Positions 6,507-13,419 of a stretch of 18,449 nucleotides of DNA are shown here, in pieces. How positions within the stretch are numbered: the first letter of the stretch is position 1; every line of letters starts with the position of its first letter. Below the pieces are notes generated by a model, which had not been told where the DNA came from, did not search any database, and saw only the letters and a program-made list of their open reading frames with translations. The DNA lies in NCBI RefSeq assembly GCF_000721935.1, contig NZ_KL585394.1, forward strand, positions 123,063-141,511, in the 5' to 3' direction. The position numbers were made by a program, and so were the translations under genes. This DNA is from Streptomyces sp. NRRL WC-3549. Lineage in GTDB: Bacteria; Actinomycetota; Actinomycetes; Streptomycetales; Streptomycetaceae.

Positions 6507-7485
6507 CCGGTGGATTCCGCCCGCGACGCAGGAGACCCGCGCCGGGAGAAGGCAACGTGAACTGCGCGCGCTCGACCGTCTCGCGCCCGGTGGCGTGCTG
6601 TTCACCGCCCGGGCCAAGGCGGCGGGGTGGCCGCAGCAGCTGTTGAACCGCCGACTCGCCCAAGGCGGCTGGCAGCAGGTCCACCGAGGCGCCTGGGCCG
6701 CCCCGGGCCGTCTCCTCGACTGGTTCACCCATGCCTGGGTCGTCCACACCTTGCAGCCTCACCTGGTGTGCAGTCACCGCACCGCTGCGGCTCTGCACAA
6801 GGTGGAGGTCTTGACAGCCACCCCCGGCCACCGCCCGCTCACCGCGGAGTTCACCGACCCCCGCCCCGGTGCCCGCCACCGCGCCGGTGCCCGCGTCCAC
6901 CGTCTGAGCCTCGCCCCCGCCGACCGGACCGTGCGTCGGGGACTCCGCACCACGTCCGCCGTCCGCACGGTCGGCGATCTCATACGGTGCCTTCCGCGCG
7001 AGCAAGCCGTCGCCGCCGCTGATTCCGCCCTCGCCACCCGCACCGTCCATGGTGTCCGGCGCCCCCCTCTGCTGACGGGCCACGACCTGCGTGAGGAACT
7101 CGACACCCACCGCGACGGGGCCCGCCGTGCCCGTACCTGGCTTCCTCTCACCGACCCGCTCTGCGGCTCCCCCGCCGAGTCCGTCGCGCGTCTGCTTCTG
7201 CTCGACGCCGGGCTGCGGCCCGTGTCCCAGGCCCGCCTGCGTGCGCCCTCGGGTGCCGTCCTGCGCCCGGACTTCTTCTTCCGCCCTCAGGGCCTGGTCG
7301 TCGAGATCGAGGGGTACGCCTTCCACGGCACGCGTGAGGCCCACGCCCGTGACCTCCGCCGCTTCAACGAACTTCAGCGTTGTGCGGGTGTCCGCAGGGT
7401 CGTCCGCTTCACCGCGGTGGAGGTCTTCCGCGCTCCCGGCCGCGTGGTCGCGGATGTCCGGGCGGCCCTGAGGGAGCTGGCATGA
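6478..7485 (+). CDS. AbiEi-antitoxin-like protein with C-terminal DUF559 (PD-(D/E)XK-like) domain
   Basis: A 335-residue protein. Residues about 28-75 form a winged-helix region like the N-terminal domain of AbiEi-family antitoxins (LFTARAKAAGWPQQLLNRRL then QVHRGAW). The central part (about 95-165, SHRTAAALH and TTSAVRTVGDLI) matches the usual middle of these proteins. Residues about 230-335 look like a Vsr/DUF559 endonuclease-fold domain: SPAESVARLL, then RPDFFF (D265), then VVEIEGYAFHG (E276, E278, H283), with a C-terminal RVVRFTAVEVF strand. The motif residues are retained, but activity is not shown. In Actinobacteria this architecture is often annotated as type IV toxin-antitoxin AbiEi, usually without an AbiEii partner, and none is present here. 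No ribosome binding site is seen before either duplicated ATG (6478 or 6499). Confidence 0.8.
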   Translation: MNTHCYPMDTRWIPPATQETRAGRRQRELRALDRLAPGGVLFTARAKAAGWPQQLLNRRLAQGGWQQVHRGAWAAPGRLLDWFTHAWVVHTLQPHLVCSHRTAAALHKVEVLTATPGHRPLTAEFTDPRPGARHRAGARVHRLSLAPADRTVRRGLRTTSAVRTVGDLIRCLPREQAVAAADSALATRTVHGVRRPPLLTGHDLREELDTHRDGARRARTWLPLTDPLCGSPAESVARLLLLDAGLRPVSQARLRAPSGAVLRPDFFFRPQGLVVEIEGYAFHGTREAHARDLRRFNELQRCAGVRRVVRFTAVEVFRAPGRVVADVRAALRELA

Positions 7486-7580
7486 TCCTGCGAGCGTTCG
7501 CACCACTTCCAGCCCACGACCCGGCCGACGGAAGTCGTCCTCTTTCTCCGAAACGCTGTCTTCTGTGGCGCTGGGCGTGG

Positions 7581-8186
7581 TCAGACGCTGTTGGTCGCGC
7601 TGCCGAAGAGGCGCCAGGGCGACTGGACGACGGAGCCCAGGGCCGCGAGCTGGGGGTGCCGGGCGGCGATGTCCTCCCGTACGGCGACGGCGTCGGGCCA
7701 GCCGTCGAGGAACGCCGTCCCGGCGACGACCAGGCCGTCCCAGTCGGCGCCGGCGCTGACACCCGTACGGTCGAGGACGAACCCGACGCACAGGACGGAC
7801 GCCCGCCCCACGGTGAGCCTGACGGCCCGTATCACCCTCTCCCGCTCCGGCAGGGGAAGCCCGTCGAGCCCGAACTCGACCGCCACAGCACGGTCCCCAG
7901 CCTGCCGTATGCGCATCAGGACGTCCAGGTCGTGGCGCACCCACAGCCGGACGCCGACTGCGGGCAGCCGCTCCAGCCCGGACAGGGACAGGAACTGCTC
8001 CCGCGTCACCACGGACCGCGTGCCGCCCGCCCCGGTCGGCGAGGAGGGGTCGTGGCTGTCCAGCAGGACGCGCCCGGTGACCGGATGCGCGATCCGCAGG
8101 CCGGCGGCTTCGAGGTCGGTGAGCAGGGTCAGGGCGTCGGCCCGGGTCCAGCCCAGGTGGTACGAGTGGAAGAAGCCGGGACTCAT
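7581..8186 (-). CDS. Uncharacterised 201-residue protein next to an immunity gene
   Basis: I do not recognise the family. It is a soluble protein without signal peptide or membrane segments. The N-terminus (SYHLGWTRADALTLLTDLEAAGLRI) looks like a helical start, followed by a predicted beta-rich part: VRLWVRHDLDVLMRIRQ, AVAVEFGLDGLPLPERERVI, VLCVGFVLDRTG and DWDGLVVAG. That mixture is common in small immunity-type or SUKH-neighbour proteins, but I cannot place it. The ATG at 8184-8186 has a GAGG 7 bases upstream. The Imm52-like gene lies 187 bases upstream on the same strand. A role in protection against a toxin is inference from context only. Confidence 0.75.
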   Translation of the reverse strand: MSPGFFHSYHLGWTRADALTLLTDLEAAGLRIAHPVTGRVLLDSHDPSSPTGAGGTRSVVTREQFLSLSGLERLPAVGVRLWVRHDLDVLMRIRQAGDRAVAVEFGLDGLPLPERERVIRAVRLTVGRASVLCVGFVLDRTGVSAGADWDGLVVAGTAFLDGWPDAVAVREDIAARHPQLAALGSVVQSPWRLFGSATNSV

Positions 8187-8273
8187 CGGAACGCCTCACC
8201 CCATCATGTGCGCACGCCACCCCTGCACCGGTCGGCCGCCGGACCGGCTCACCGGCGAGCGTACGCAGACACC

Positions 8274-8302
8274 GCCCCTGGCGCGTGGGCCCAGGGGCCC
8301 AC
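8274..8302 (-). terminator. Two overlapping, mutually exclusive hairpins
   Basis: GCCCCTGG (8274-8281) can pair with CCAGGGGC (8291-8298), or GTGGGCCC (8285-8292) can pair with GGGCCCAC (8295-8302). Each is a perfect 8-base stem, and the two cannot form together. The site lies about 70 bases after the Imm52-like stop and about 90 bases before the 201-residue gene, so it may be a terminator or attenuator between them. Confidence 0.35.
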
Positions 8303-8372
8303 CGTCGGCCCCAGCCTGGTGCCGGGTGCGGGTACAGCGCGCCGGAGCGCGGCCCGAACTCCGGTGCCGCGC

Positions 8373-9107
8373 TCACCAGGTGGGACGCGGCGCCGATACG
8401 GGCAGGGGCTCCAACGCGCCCGCGTCGGCGAGGGCCCGGTGTGCGGCCATGACCGCTTCGGTGGAGTGCCCGGTGCCCAGGACCAGCCCTCCGTCCGCCG
8501 TGCGGTGGCGTGGGCCGGGCAGTTCCCCGGGCACGAGGGCGGCGCGGTTCGCGGAGAGGTACGTCGCCCAGCCGCAACGGGGCTGCGAGTTGTGGAGGCC
8601 GAAGGCGGCCTTGACCGTACGGAACAGTTCCCGGTCGTACGTCAGCCCGGTGTCGGGCTCCCAGGACTCGGCGAGGGCGACGAGCGCCTGAGGCAGCCGG
8701 TCGCTGAACGGCGCCGCCGAGCCCGCCCCCACCGCCGCTCCGGCCCCGGGCGCAGGGAACAGCTGAAGCACCGCGGTGAACGGCGTGCGCACGTCGCTGC
8801 CTCCTCCCTTGGCCCTGAGGTACGCGTAGGCGCCGTTCGGCCACCGTCCGACCACGGCGGCGGACCAGCCGATGATCTCGGCGTCCTCCTCCGGCCCTCC
8901 GGCCTCGACCACGGCGGCGAAGTCCTCGGCCTCGGGAGGGACGGGCTCCCCCACGCCCTCGCCGTCCACGTCCTGACGCCAGTCGACGGGCACCCCGGCC
9001 GACAACTCGGTCAGCCGGCCGAGTGCCGCCGTCCACCGTGCCGCCAGCTCCAAGAGGGACTCGGGGCGGGGGCCCCAGGACACCTTCACCACCAGTTCGC
9101 CCGACAT
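8373..9107 (-). CDS. Imm52-like immunity protein
   Basis: A 244-residue soluble protein resembling the immunity protein 52 family. It begins with a strand and then WGPRPESLLELAARW (about 11-25), the family-typical W-x-RPES-x-x-x-x-A start. An AALGRLTEL helix follows, then VDWRQD, EIIGWSAAVVGRWPNGAYAYLRAKGG in the middle, and CGWATYLSANRAALVP late in the protein, where the family has its G-x-x-TYLS motif. Such proteins bind and block a cognate polymorphic toxin delivered by a neighbour; no toxin or secretion-tagged partner is in the window, so this would be an orphan. The ATG at 9105-9107 has GGAGAGG 5 bases upstream. It is followed by the 201-residue gene on the same strand. Confidence 0.7.
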   Translation of the reverse strand: MSGELVVKVSWGPRPESLLELAARWTAALGRLTELSAGVPVDWRQDVDGEGVGEPVPPEAEDFAAVVEAGGPEEDAEIIGWSAAVVGRWPNGAYAYLRAKGGGSDVRTPFTAVLQLFPAPGAGAAVGAGSAAPFSDRLPQALVALAESWEPDTGLTYDRELFRTVKAAFGLHNSQPRCGWATYLSANRAALVPGELPGPRHRTADGGLVLGTGHSTEAVMAAHRALADAGALEPLPVSAPRPTW

Positions 9108-9374
9108 GCGCGCCTCTCCGCCCTTGTGCGTCCGCTGCCACTCCTCCTACCGCAGTGCGCTTGCACCCACACGCCCGTGCCGCCGATTCCGCTCACCGCC
9201 CCGCCGGAGTCTTGGTCCTCGGGCAGCATCCGTCTCCCCGGCTGCCCTGGCCTGCGCGCGCTGACCGCCGGAATGCTGTCCTCTCGTGATCGTCGGCGCC
9301 AACACCGTGGCCGTGACGGCCGACTCCCCCAGGGCGGTCCGGCGGACCGACCTGGCGACGCCGCTCGCAGACGT

Positions 9375-9821
9375 TCAGCGGGGAAGCACGGCCCAGGACT
9401 TGACGCCCGGTTGTCCGGGGCGGGCGCTACGGACACCCCACTCGCCACCCCAGTCCCCCACGACGACCGCCACCAGCCACAGAGCACGGCGGCGGAGCGG
9501 ATCGCACCCGGGATGCCCGGAGTGCTCCGGGTGCTGGTCCCAGACCAGGAGCCGGAGCCTCTCGTCACGATGCCGGAGAGACAGGTAGAGGTCACGGCCC
9601 GGCGTGAACGTGGAGGCCACGGCGACCATTTCCGCAGCGACGCTCACGGCCGGCCACAGGTACCCCGTCAGCCCGTGCACCCGGAGCGCGGCGGCGACCG
9701 CCGCCCGCGCGACGGAGGCGCTCCGGGGGTCACCGGGCAGAGTGAGGCTGAGGGCGGGCTGCGGCGGGGAACCGGTGTCGCCGGAGGCGAGGCAGGAGGC
9801 GGTGGAGGGGTATGGGTGCAT
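9375..9821 (-). CDS. Degenerate GHKL (anti-sigma/histidine-kinase-like) ATPase-fold protein
   Basis: A 148-residue protein with the layout of the small Streptomyces RsbW-like ATP-binding proteins that accompany XRE/DUF397 pairs. The pattern runs: LTLPGDPRSASVARAAVAAALRVHGL (about 26-51), then AAEMVAVAS (62-70), LYLSLRHRDERLRLLVWDQHP (78-98), and a terminal WGVR...KSWAVL strand. The nucleotide-binding residues have decayed: the N-box, normally ELVTNAxxH, reads EMVAVAS with the asparagine lost at residue 68, and the G2 region reads RRALWLV instead of GRGLxLV. ATP binding is therefore doubtful. The ATG at 9819-9821 is preceded by AAGGGGAG about 8 bases upstream. It is divergent from the XRE gene with a 314-base shared control region. 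Confidence 0.75.
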   Translation of the reverse strand: MHPYPSTASCLASGDTGSPPQPALSLTLPGDPRSASVARAAVAAALRVHGLTGYLWPAVSVAAEMVAVASTFTPGRDLYLSLRHRDERLRLLVWDQHPEHSGHPGCDPLRRRALWLVAVVVGDWGGEWGVRSARPGQPGVKSWAVLPR

Positions 9822-10135
9822 GCGTGGGCTCCCCTTGTACGGAGGAATGTTGGTGGATGCGTCTCTCTTGCACGTCCGAGCGCACAGGGGCCCAGCGTCT
9901 TGACCGATGGACAGTGGCTCGTCTCCCTGGCACGGGCCCGCCCCTCCCAGGGCAGGAGGTTGCGGACTGGCCCGCGCGATGCACTTCTTGCCCATCGGTA
10001 CGTGAGCAGTGCACCACCGAACGTAGTGGATGCGGGGGCAAAATAGCCCCACCTTCGGGGTAAGTTAGCCCTTTCGTGATCGGCTCGTACGCACAGGCGG
10101 CAGACTGCCTTTGACCGCAGGCGGAAAGGAACGGC
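9822..10135. other. Divergent control region between GHKL-like and XRE genes
   Basis: No gene is seen in these 314 bases. They hold the duplicated operator-like element at 10036-10071 and the GGAAAGGA ribosome binding site of the XRE gene at the right end. A further G-run/C-run stem (CCCC accttc GGGG, 10047-10060) joins the two copies of the element. I could not place minus 10 or minus 35 boxes confidently on either strand. Confidence 0.55.
10036..10071. promoter_or_regulatory. Two direct copies of GGGYAARWTAGCCC, 22 bases apart (candidate operator)
   Basis: GGGCAAAATAGCCC (10036-10049) and GGGTAAGTTAGCCC (10058-10071) share 11 of 14 positions; each is also an imperfect dyad with GGG and CCC arms. 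Start-to-start spacing is 22 bases, about two turns of the helix, so two bound dimers would sit on the same face. The position, 65-100 bases before the XRE start and in the divergent region, fits autoregulation by the XRE protein. This is inference from pattern and place. Confidence 0.6.
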
Positions 10136-10987
10136 ATGGCAGCAAGGACGTCTCCTACCCAGCGACAGAGGCGACTTGGCGCTGAAGTCCGGAAGATGCG
10201 CACGTCGGCAGGGCTGTCAGCAGGGTCCGCCGCCAGCCTCCTTGGTGTCGATCGCGGCAAGATCTCGAACATCGAGTCGGGAGCCCGCGCCATCAGCCCT
10301 GAGCGTCTGCGGGTCTTGGCGCGCGCGTGTGCCTGCACGGATGCGAGCCTCGTGGACGCACTGGTGGACATGGCCCAGCCCACGACGCGCGGCTGGTGGG
10401 AGCAGTACCGCGAGGCTCTTCCCAGCAAGTTGGGGGACATCGCCGAGCTGGAGTTCCACGCGGTCCGGATGAGGGCGGCCTACTCGATGCACGTTCCCGG
10501 CCTTCTTCAGACCCCCGATCACGCCTTGGCGTTGTTCAGGGTCGTTATCCCCGCTCTGTCAGAGCGTGACATCGCGCTCCGCCTCGCCCACCGCTTGGAA
10601 CGTCAGGCGACTTTGAACGGCCCGTCCGCAACGCCCTACACGGGGATCATCCACGAAGCCGCCTTGCGCATGCAGTTCGGTGGCGCTTCTGTCGCGCGGG
10701 CGCAACTCCTGCACCTCATCGACAAGTCGGAGCAACCGAACGTGCGACTCCTGGTCATCCCCTTCGAAGCCGGAGCCATCCCCGGAGCCGGCCAGACCGT
10801 GCTCTATGCGGAAGGCCCCGTGCCTGGGCTCGACACCGTGCAGATCGACAACTCGCACGGCCCCGACTTCCTTCACTCGGACTCTCAGCTGGCCAAATAC
10901 CGGGCCCATCTGGACTGGATGGAGAACGTCGCGCTACAGCCCGAAAGGGCGCGGGACTTCATCCGCGCCATCGCACGTCAACTCTGA
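10136..10987 (+). CDS. XRE-family regulator with DUF5753 domain (WhiJ-like)
   Basis: A 283-residue DNA-binding regulator. Residues about 12-70 are a helix-turn-helix of the XRE type: LGAEVRKMRTSAGLSAGSAASLLGV, then DRGKISNIESGARAISPERLRVLAR with the recognition helix at about 41-50. Residues about 95-275 are the DUF5753 domain: WWEQYREALPSKLGDIAELE, then MHVPGLLQTPDHALALFR, RQATLNGPSATPYTGIIHEAALRMQFGG, VRLLVIPFEAGAIPGAGQTVLYAEG, and a terminal LDWMENVALQPERARDFI. This layout is that of the WhiJ/AbaA-type developmental regulators abundant in Streptomyces, which normally sit beside a DUF397 gene and a GHKL-like gene, as here. GGAAAGGA is 5 bases before the ATG. The stop is 11 bases before DUF397, so the two form an operon. 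Target genes are unknown. Confidence 0.92.
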   Translation: MAARTSPTQRQRRLGAEVRKMRTSAGLSAGSAASLLGVDRGKISNIESGARAISPERLRVLARACACTDASLVDALVDMAQPTTRGWWEQYREALPSKLGDIAELEFHAVRMRAAYSMHVPGLLQTPDHALALFRVVIPALSERDIALRLAHRLERQATLNGPSATPYTGIIHEAALRMQFGGASVARAQLLHLIDKSEQPNVRLLVIPFEAGAIPGAGQTVLYAEGPVPGLDTVQIDNSHGPDFLHSDSQLAKYRAHLDWMENVALQPERARDFIRAIARQL

Positions 10988-10998
10988 GGAGACGATCC

Positions 10999-11190
10999 AT
11001 GCGAGAGATCAACTGGGAAGAAGCCTTCTGCGGCGAAGGGAACTCCTGCTTCCGGCTGGGTACAGACAGCCAGGGCAACGGCTACATAGCCAAACAGGGC
11101 GAGGAGGGCGCCTACCTCACCGACACACGCGAAGCGCTCCAGCAAATGATCCGCGACATCAAGGCTGGCAAGGCCGACCACCTGTTGTAG
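10999..11190 (+). CDS. DUF397 small protein
   Basis: A 63-residue protein of the DUF397 family, which partners with XRE/DUF5753 regulators. The typical W-x-K-S-S-x-S start is diverged here to INWEEAFCGEGNSCFRLG; the middle GNGYIAKQGEEGAYLTDTREALQQMIRDIKAGKADHL matches the family end, where a short helix follows the V-x-x-RDS strand. Its GAGGAG ribosome binding site overlaps the XRE stop codon (10985-10990), giving tight coupling. The proposed role, modulating DNA binding by the XRE partner, is family knowledge rather than something visible here. Confidence 0.85.
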   Translation: MREINWEEAFCGEGNSCFRLGTDSQGNGYIAKQGEEGAYLTDTREALQQMIRDIKAGKADHLL

Positions 11191-11212
11191 TCCGCAGCCC
11201 ACCACAGCCGGA

Positions 11213-11247
11213 AGCCCGTCTCCGCGGACACACTGCGGGGACGGGCT
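11213..11247 (+). terminator. Strong hairpin between convergent DUF397 and OmpA genes
   Basis: A 14-base stem with two G-T pairs (AGCCCGTCTCCGCG against TGCGGGGACGGGCT) and a 7-base loop lies 23 bases after the DUF397 stop and 17 bases beyond the OmpA-protein stop on the other strand. CTCCTTGTTG follows on the plus strand, a modest T-rich tail. It probably ends transcription from both sides. Confidence 0.75.
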
Positions 11248-11263
11248 CCTCCTTGTTGCAGGA

Positions 11264-11908
11264 TCAGTCCTGGGAACCCTCGGTCCTCTGGAACGAGATC
11301 TCCACACGGCGGTTCTTCTTGCGCCCCTCTTCGGAGCTGTTGTCGGCGATCGGGTACTGCTCGCCGTAGCCCCGGATCTCGAAGGTGATGCCGGAGCCGG
11401 TCAGCGCCTTGTCCAGAACGTTGTGCACGGCTTCCGCTCGCTCCTTGGAGAGGACGTCCCCGTGCGCGGAGGAACCCAAGTTGTCGGTGAACCCGAAGAC
11501 CCGGACCTTCTTGGCGTCCTGCTTCTTGATCTCGGCAGCGATCGCGTTAATGCGGCTGTTGGCGTCGGAGCTCAGCTTCGCGCTGTCCTTGCCGAAGAGG
11601 ACCTCGGCCTGGAGAGCGAACATGATGTTGGTGTTGGTGTCCTCGCGCCGTTCCTCGCCACCGAGGTCTTCCACGACGGATTTGATGTCGAGGACCTTCG
11701 GGGGGGCGAGGGTGGCGCCCTCGGGCAGTTTCAGGTCTGAGTCGTTGGCGTCGATCTCAACGGGGGCTTCTGCAGAGGCCGAGGGGTACGGACTGTCGTC
11801 GGCGACGGCCTGGGAGTGCGCAGTGAACCCGTACGCGCATACGCTCACGAGGAGGGTTGTGGCCGCGCGAAGCCGCATACGCTGCGCGGTGGCGATTGCA
11901 GCGCTCAT
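11264..11908 (-). CDS. OmpA-family peptidoglycan-binding protein of the Tad locus
   Basis: A 214-residue exported protein. A signal peptide covers about residues 1-36 (basic start, hydrophobic AATTLLVSVCAYGF, AVA before DDS). After an acidic, proline-containing linker, residues about 98-208 form an OmpA-C domain: VLFGKDSAKLSSDANSRI, VRVFGFTDNLGSSAHGDVLSKERAEAV (D142, R157), IRGYGEQYPIADN and GRKKNRRVEISF. The aspartate and arginine are those that bind the diaminopimelate stem in this family. It would be held at the cell wall, plausibly anchoring or guiding the pilus; that is inference from operon position. Its ATG shares a TGATGA joint with the lipoprotein stop, so translation is coupled. Last gene of the operon. 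Confidence 0.88.
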   Translation of the reverse strand: MSAAIATAQRMRLRAATTLLVSVCAYGFTAHSQAVADDSPYPSASAEAPVEIDANDSDLKLPEGATLAPPKVLDIKSVVEDLGGEERREDTNTNIMFALQAEVLFGKDSAKLSSDANSRINAIAAEIKKQDAKKVRVFGFTDNLGSSAHGDVLSKERAEAVHNVLDKALTGSGITFEIRGYGEQYPIADNSSEEGRKKNRRVEISFQRTEGSQD

Positions 11909-12498
11909 CAGGGAATCTCAACCTTCGCGGTATTGAACCCGGGGAACTGGATGTCTACCTGCTTGGATGACTCAGCCGGGGCCGGGAACTGCGCGAAGAA
12001 CGTGAGGGATTCTCCAGCATCGATGCGAGGAGCGAAGCCGGTTGTGGTGAGCGGACGGTTGTCGGTGTCGCGGAGGACGTAGTACCGCTTCTTCGCCAGC
12101 GAGTCCACCAACGTCATACCGGCCAGAGAACGACCTGTCCTACTGACCTCGGCCTCTTCTCCACTCCAGGAGACCGGAGTCGTCCAAAATTTGGACCCAT
12201 TATTCTTGAATTGCCCAGAGACGGTAACAAACCCCCCCTCATCGCGAACGACGGAGTTAACGACCATGTCGATACCTTGATCATTCTTGATCGTCACTAG
12301 GACGTTATCCGTGTCCGGGACAGTTCCCCCGCCGCCGTTGGCATCGTCAGTCTTTGCCGGGGCCGACGAAACCGACGCCTCACCCTTGGGCGCGCCTCCG
12401 CCATCGCTACCACAAGCAGTCAAGGACAGCGCGAAGGCAACTACCAGCGCTGCAGCACCCCCGGCGCGGCGCACCGTCCTCACGTGCGCATTAGTCAT
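11908..12498 (-). CDS. Lipoprotein of the Tad locus
   Basis: A 196-residue lipoprotein. The N-terminus has a basic stretch, a hydrophobic core and the lipobox LTAC with the lipidated cysteine at residue 29, followed by a glycine/serine/alanine linker to about residue 60. Residues about 65-196 look like a beta-sandwich (VLVTIKNDQG, VTVSGQFKNNGSKFWTTPVSW, GMTLVDSLAKKRYYVLRDTDNRPL, LTFFAQFPAP), similar in feel to DUF4352-type extracellular domains, but I cannot assign a family. Part of the gene (12180-12300) is unusually AT-rich for this genome. An AAAGGA ribosome binding site precedes the ATG, which lies 29 bases after the upstream TadG-like gene; the stop overlaps the OmpA start. It probably works with the OmpA protein at the outer face of the membrane. 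Confidence 0.85.
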   Translation of the reverse strand: MTNAHVRTVRRAGGAAALVVAFALSLTACGSDGGGAPKGEASVSSAPAKTDDANGGGGTVPDTDNVLVTIKNDQGIDMVVNSVVRDEGGFVTVSGQFKNNGSKFWTTPVSWSGEEAEVSRTGRSLAGMTLVDSLAKKRYYVLRDTDNRPLTTTGFAPRIDAGESLTFFAQFPAPAESSKQVDIQFPGFNTAKVEIP

Positions 12499-12527
12499 GG
12501 GACCCGTTCCTTTGCGTTCGGTTGTGA

Positions 12528-13172
12528 TCAGTCTTCGCTCAGTCGGACAGTGAAGAGATCGACCATGCTGGGCATGAGTCCCAGGTTCTCCGGATCGATA
12601 ATCCAGTCCCGGGTCGCCTCACAGACGAGCTTGCCCGGAGAGGGCCGCTCCTCGCCATCCGCCTCGCCAGCACCGGCAGGAGGTTTCTCGGCCCGTCCAT
12701 TCGACTGAAAAACACAGCGGGGTTCGACCACAGCAACGGCCTGCGCTGCCGCCCGCTTCCCGGCAATACCCGGAATCAGGTTGACGCTCATCTTCTTGTC
12801 CGATTTGACCTGAACCCTGAACCCCCACCGCCCATCGAAAACCATGGCGCAACTAACGTCGCCGGCACCATTCTGCGCGGCAAACCGGTAGGCTTGTGCG
12901 CAGCCGTTGTAGGTACCGGCAAGATCGCCACCGAAGACGTCACGGAGATAGCGGCTGTCCAAAATATGGGCAATCAAGTCACCCCTGAGCGCATCGCGGG
13001 ATTCCTGTGCTGCAGCCAGCGCTGCCGCATCGGCCGCGCTCTGAGCACCATTTCGCTTGACGTCCGCTTCTCCGAACACAAGAAAAACTAGCGCAAGAAA
13101 GAGCAGACCGGTTAATGCCGTGATGTACAGCGGTGCGGCCTGCCCTGTCTCGCGACTAGTGCCCCGTATCAC
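12528..13172 (-). CDS. TadE/TadG-like pilus assembly pseudopilin
   Basis: A 214-residue membrane protein with one N-terminal helix (about 13-34). It starts with RETGQAAPLYITALTGLLFLALVFLVFGEAD and continues KRNGAQSAADAAALAAAQ, the hallmark of TadE/TadG-like proteins (Q-x-AADAAALA after the membrane segment). The remaining 150 residues face outward and hold four cysteines (91, 108, 153, 184). The prepilin-like G-Q motif lacks the +5 glutamate, so processing is uncertain. The GTG at 13170-13172 is chosen because it overlaps the pilin stop as GTGA and gives the expected short cytoplasmic start. Codon 20 is TTA (plus-strand 13113-13115), suggesting bldA dependence. Base composition is lower in GC than in the TadB/TadC genes. 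Confidence 0.85.
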   Translation of the reverse strand: MIRGTSRETGQAAPLYITALTGLLFLALVFLVFGEADVKRNGAQSAADAAALAAAQESRDALRGDLIAHILDSRYLRDVFGGDLAGTYNGCAQAYRFAAQNGAGDVSCAMVFDGRWGFRVQVKSDKKMSVNLIPGIAGKRAAAQAVAVVEPRCVFQSNGRAEKPPAGAGEADGEERPSPGKLVCEATRDWIIDPENLGLMPSMVDLFTVRLSED

Positions 13173-13402
13173 CTGCCAAGGACCTCGTTGATCTTGTTCG
13201 TGAACGAGTCGGCGATGGTCGCACCCATGTTCGTGTTCAGCAGCGCCACCACGATCGCCACCACCAGAATCGTGATGCCCACGTATTCGATCGCGCCCTG
13301 GCCCCTGTCCCGGCGGCGCTTCATGTGCTCGACCGTGGTCTTCGCCCACGTGTTCACGTAAACCTGCGTCGTGGCGGCGGCCTTCAGGGCGATGTTCGAC
13401 AT
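13169..13402 (-). CDS. Flp-like type IVb prepilin
   Basis: A 77-residue protein with the form of a Flp-type prepilin: a basic leader of 34 residues ending KRRRDRG, then QGAIEYVGITILVVAIVVALLN. Cleavage after G34 would leave Q35 first and place the conserved glutamate E39 at +5, with a tyrosine next to it as in Flp pilins. The hydrophobic helix runs to about residue 57, followed by a short tail (TIADSFTNKINEVLGR). The leader is longer than the usual 10-25 residues. It is the probable substrate of the prepilin peptidase at 3566-4322 and the main pilus subunit. GGAGGGGA precedes the ATG at 13400-13402 closely. Its stop overlaps the TadG-like GTG start. Confidence 0.85.
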   Translation of the reverse strand: MSNIALKAAATTQVYVNTWAKTTVEHMKRRRDRGQGAIEYVGITILVVAIVVALLNTNMGATIADSFTNKINEVLGR

Positions 13403-13419
13403 GGGATTCCCCTCCGAGT

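Noticed and set aside
6442..9141. An 899-codon open frame on the minus strand, and similar long frames at 4412-6436, 7380-10046 and 4123-6477
   Set aside because: They overlap genes with clear families in other frames, and their translations are arginine/glycine/proline-rich without domains. Long antisense or shifted frames are expected when third positions are almost always G or C.
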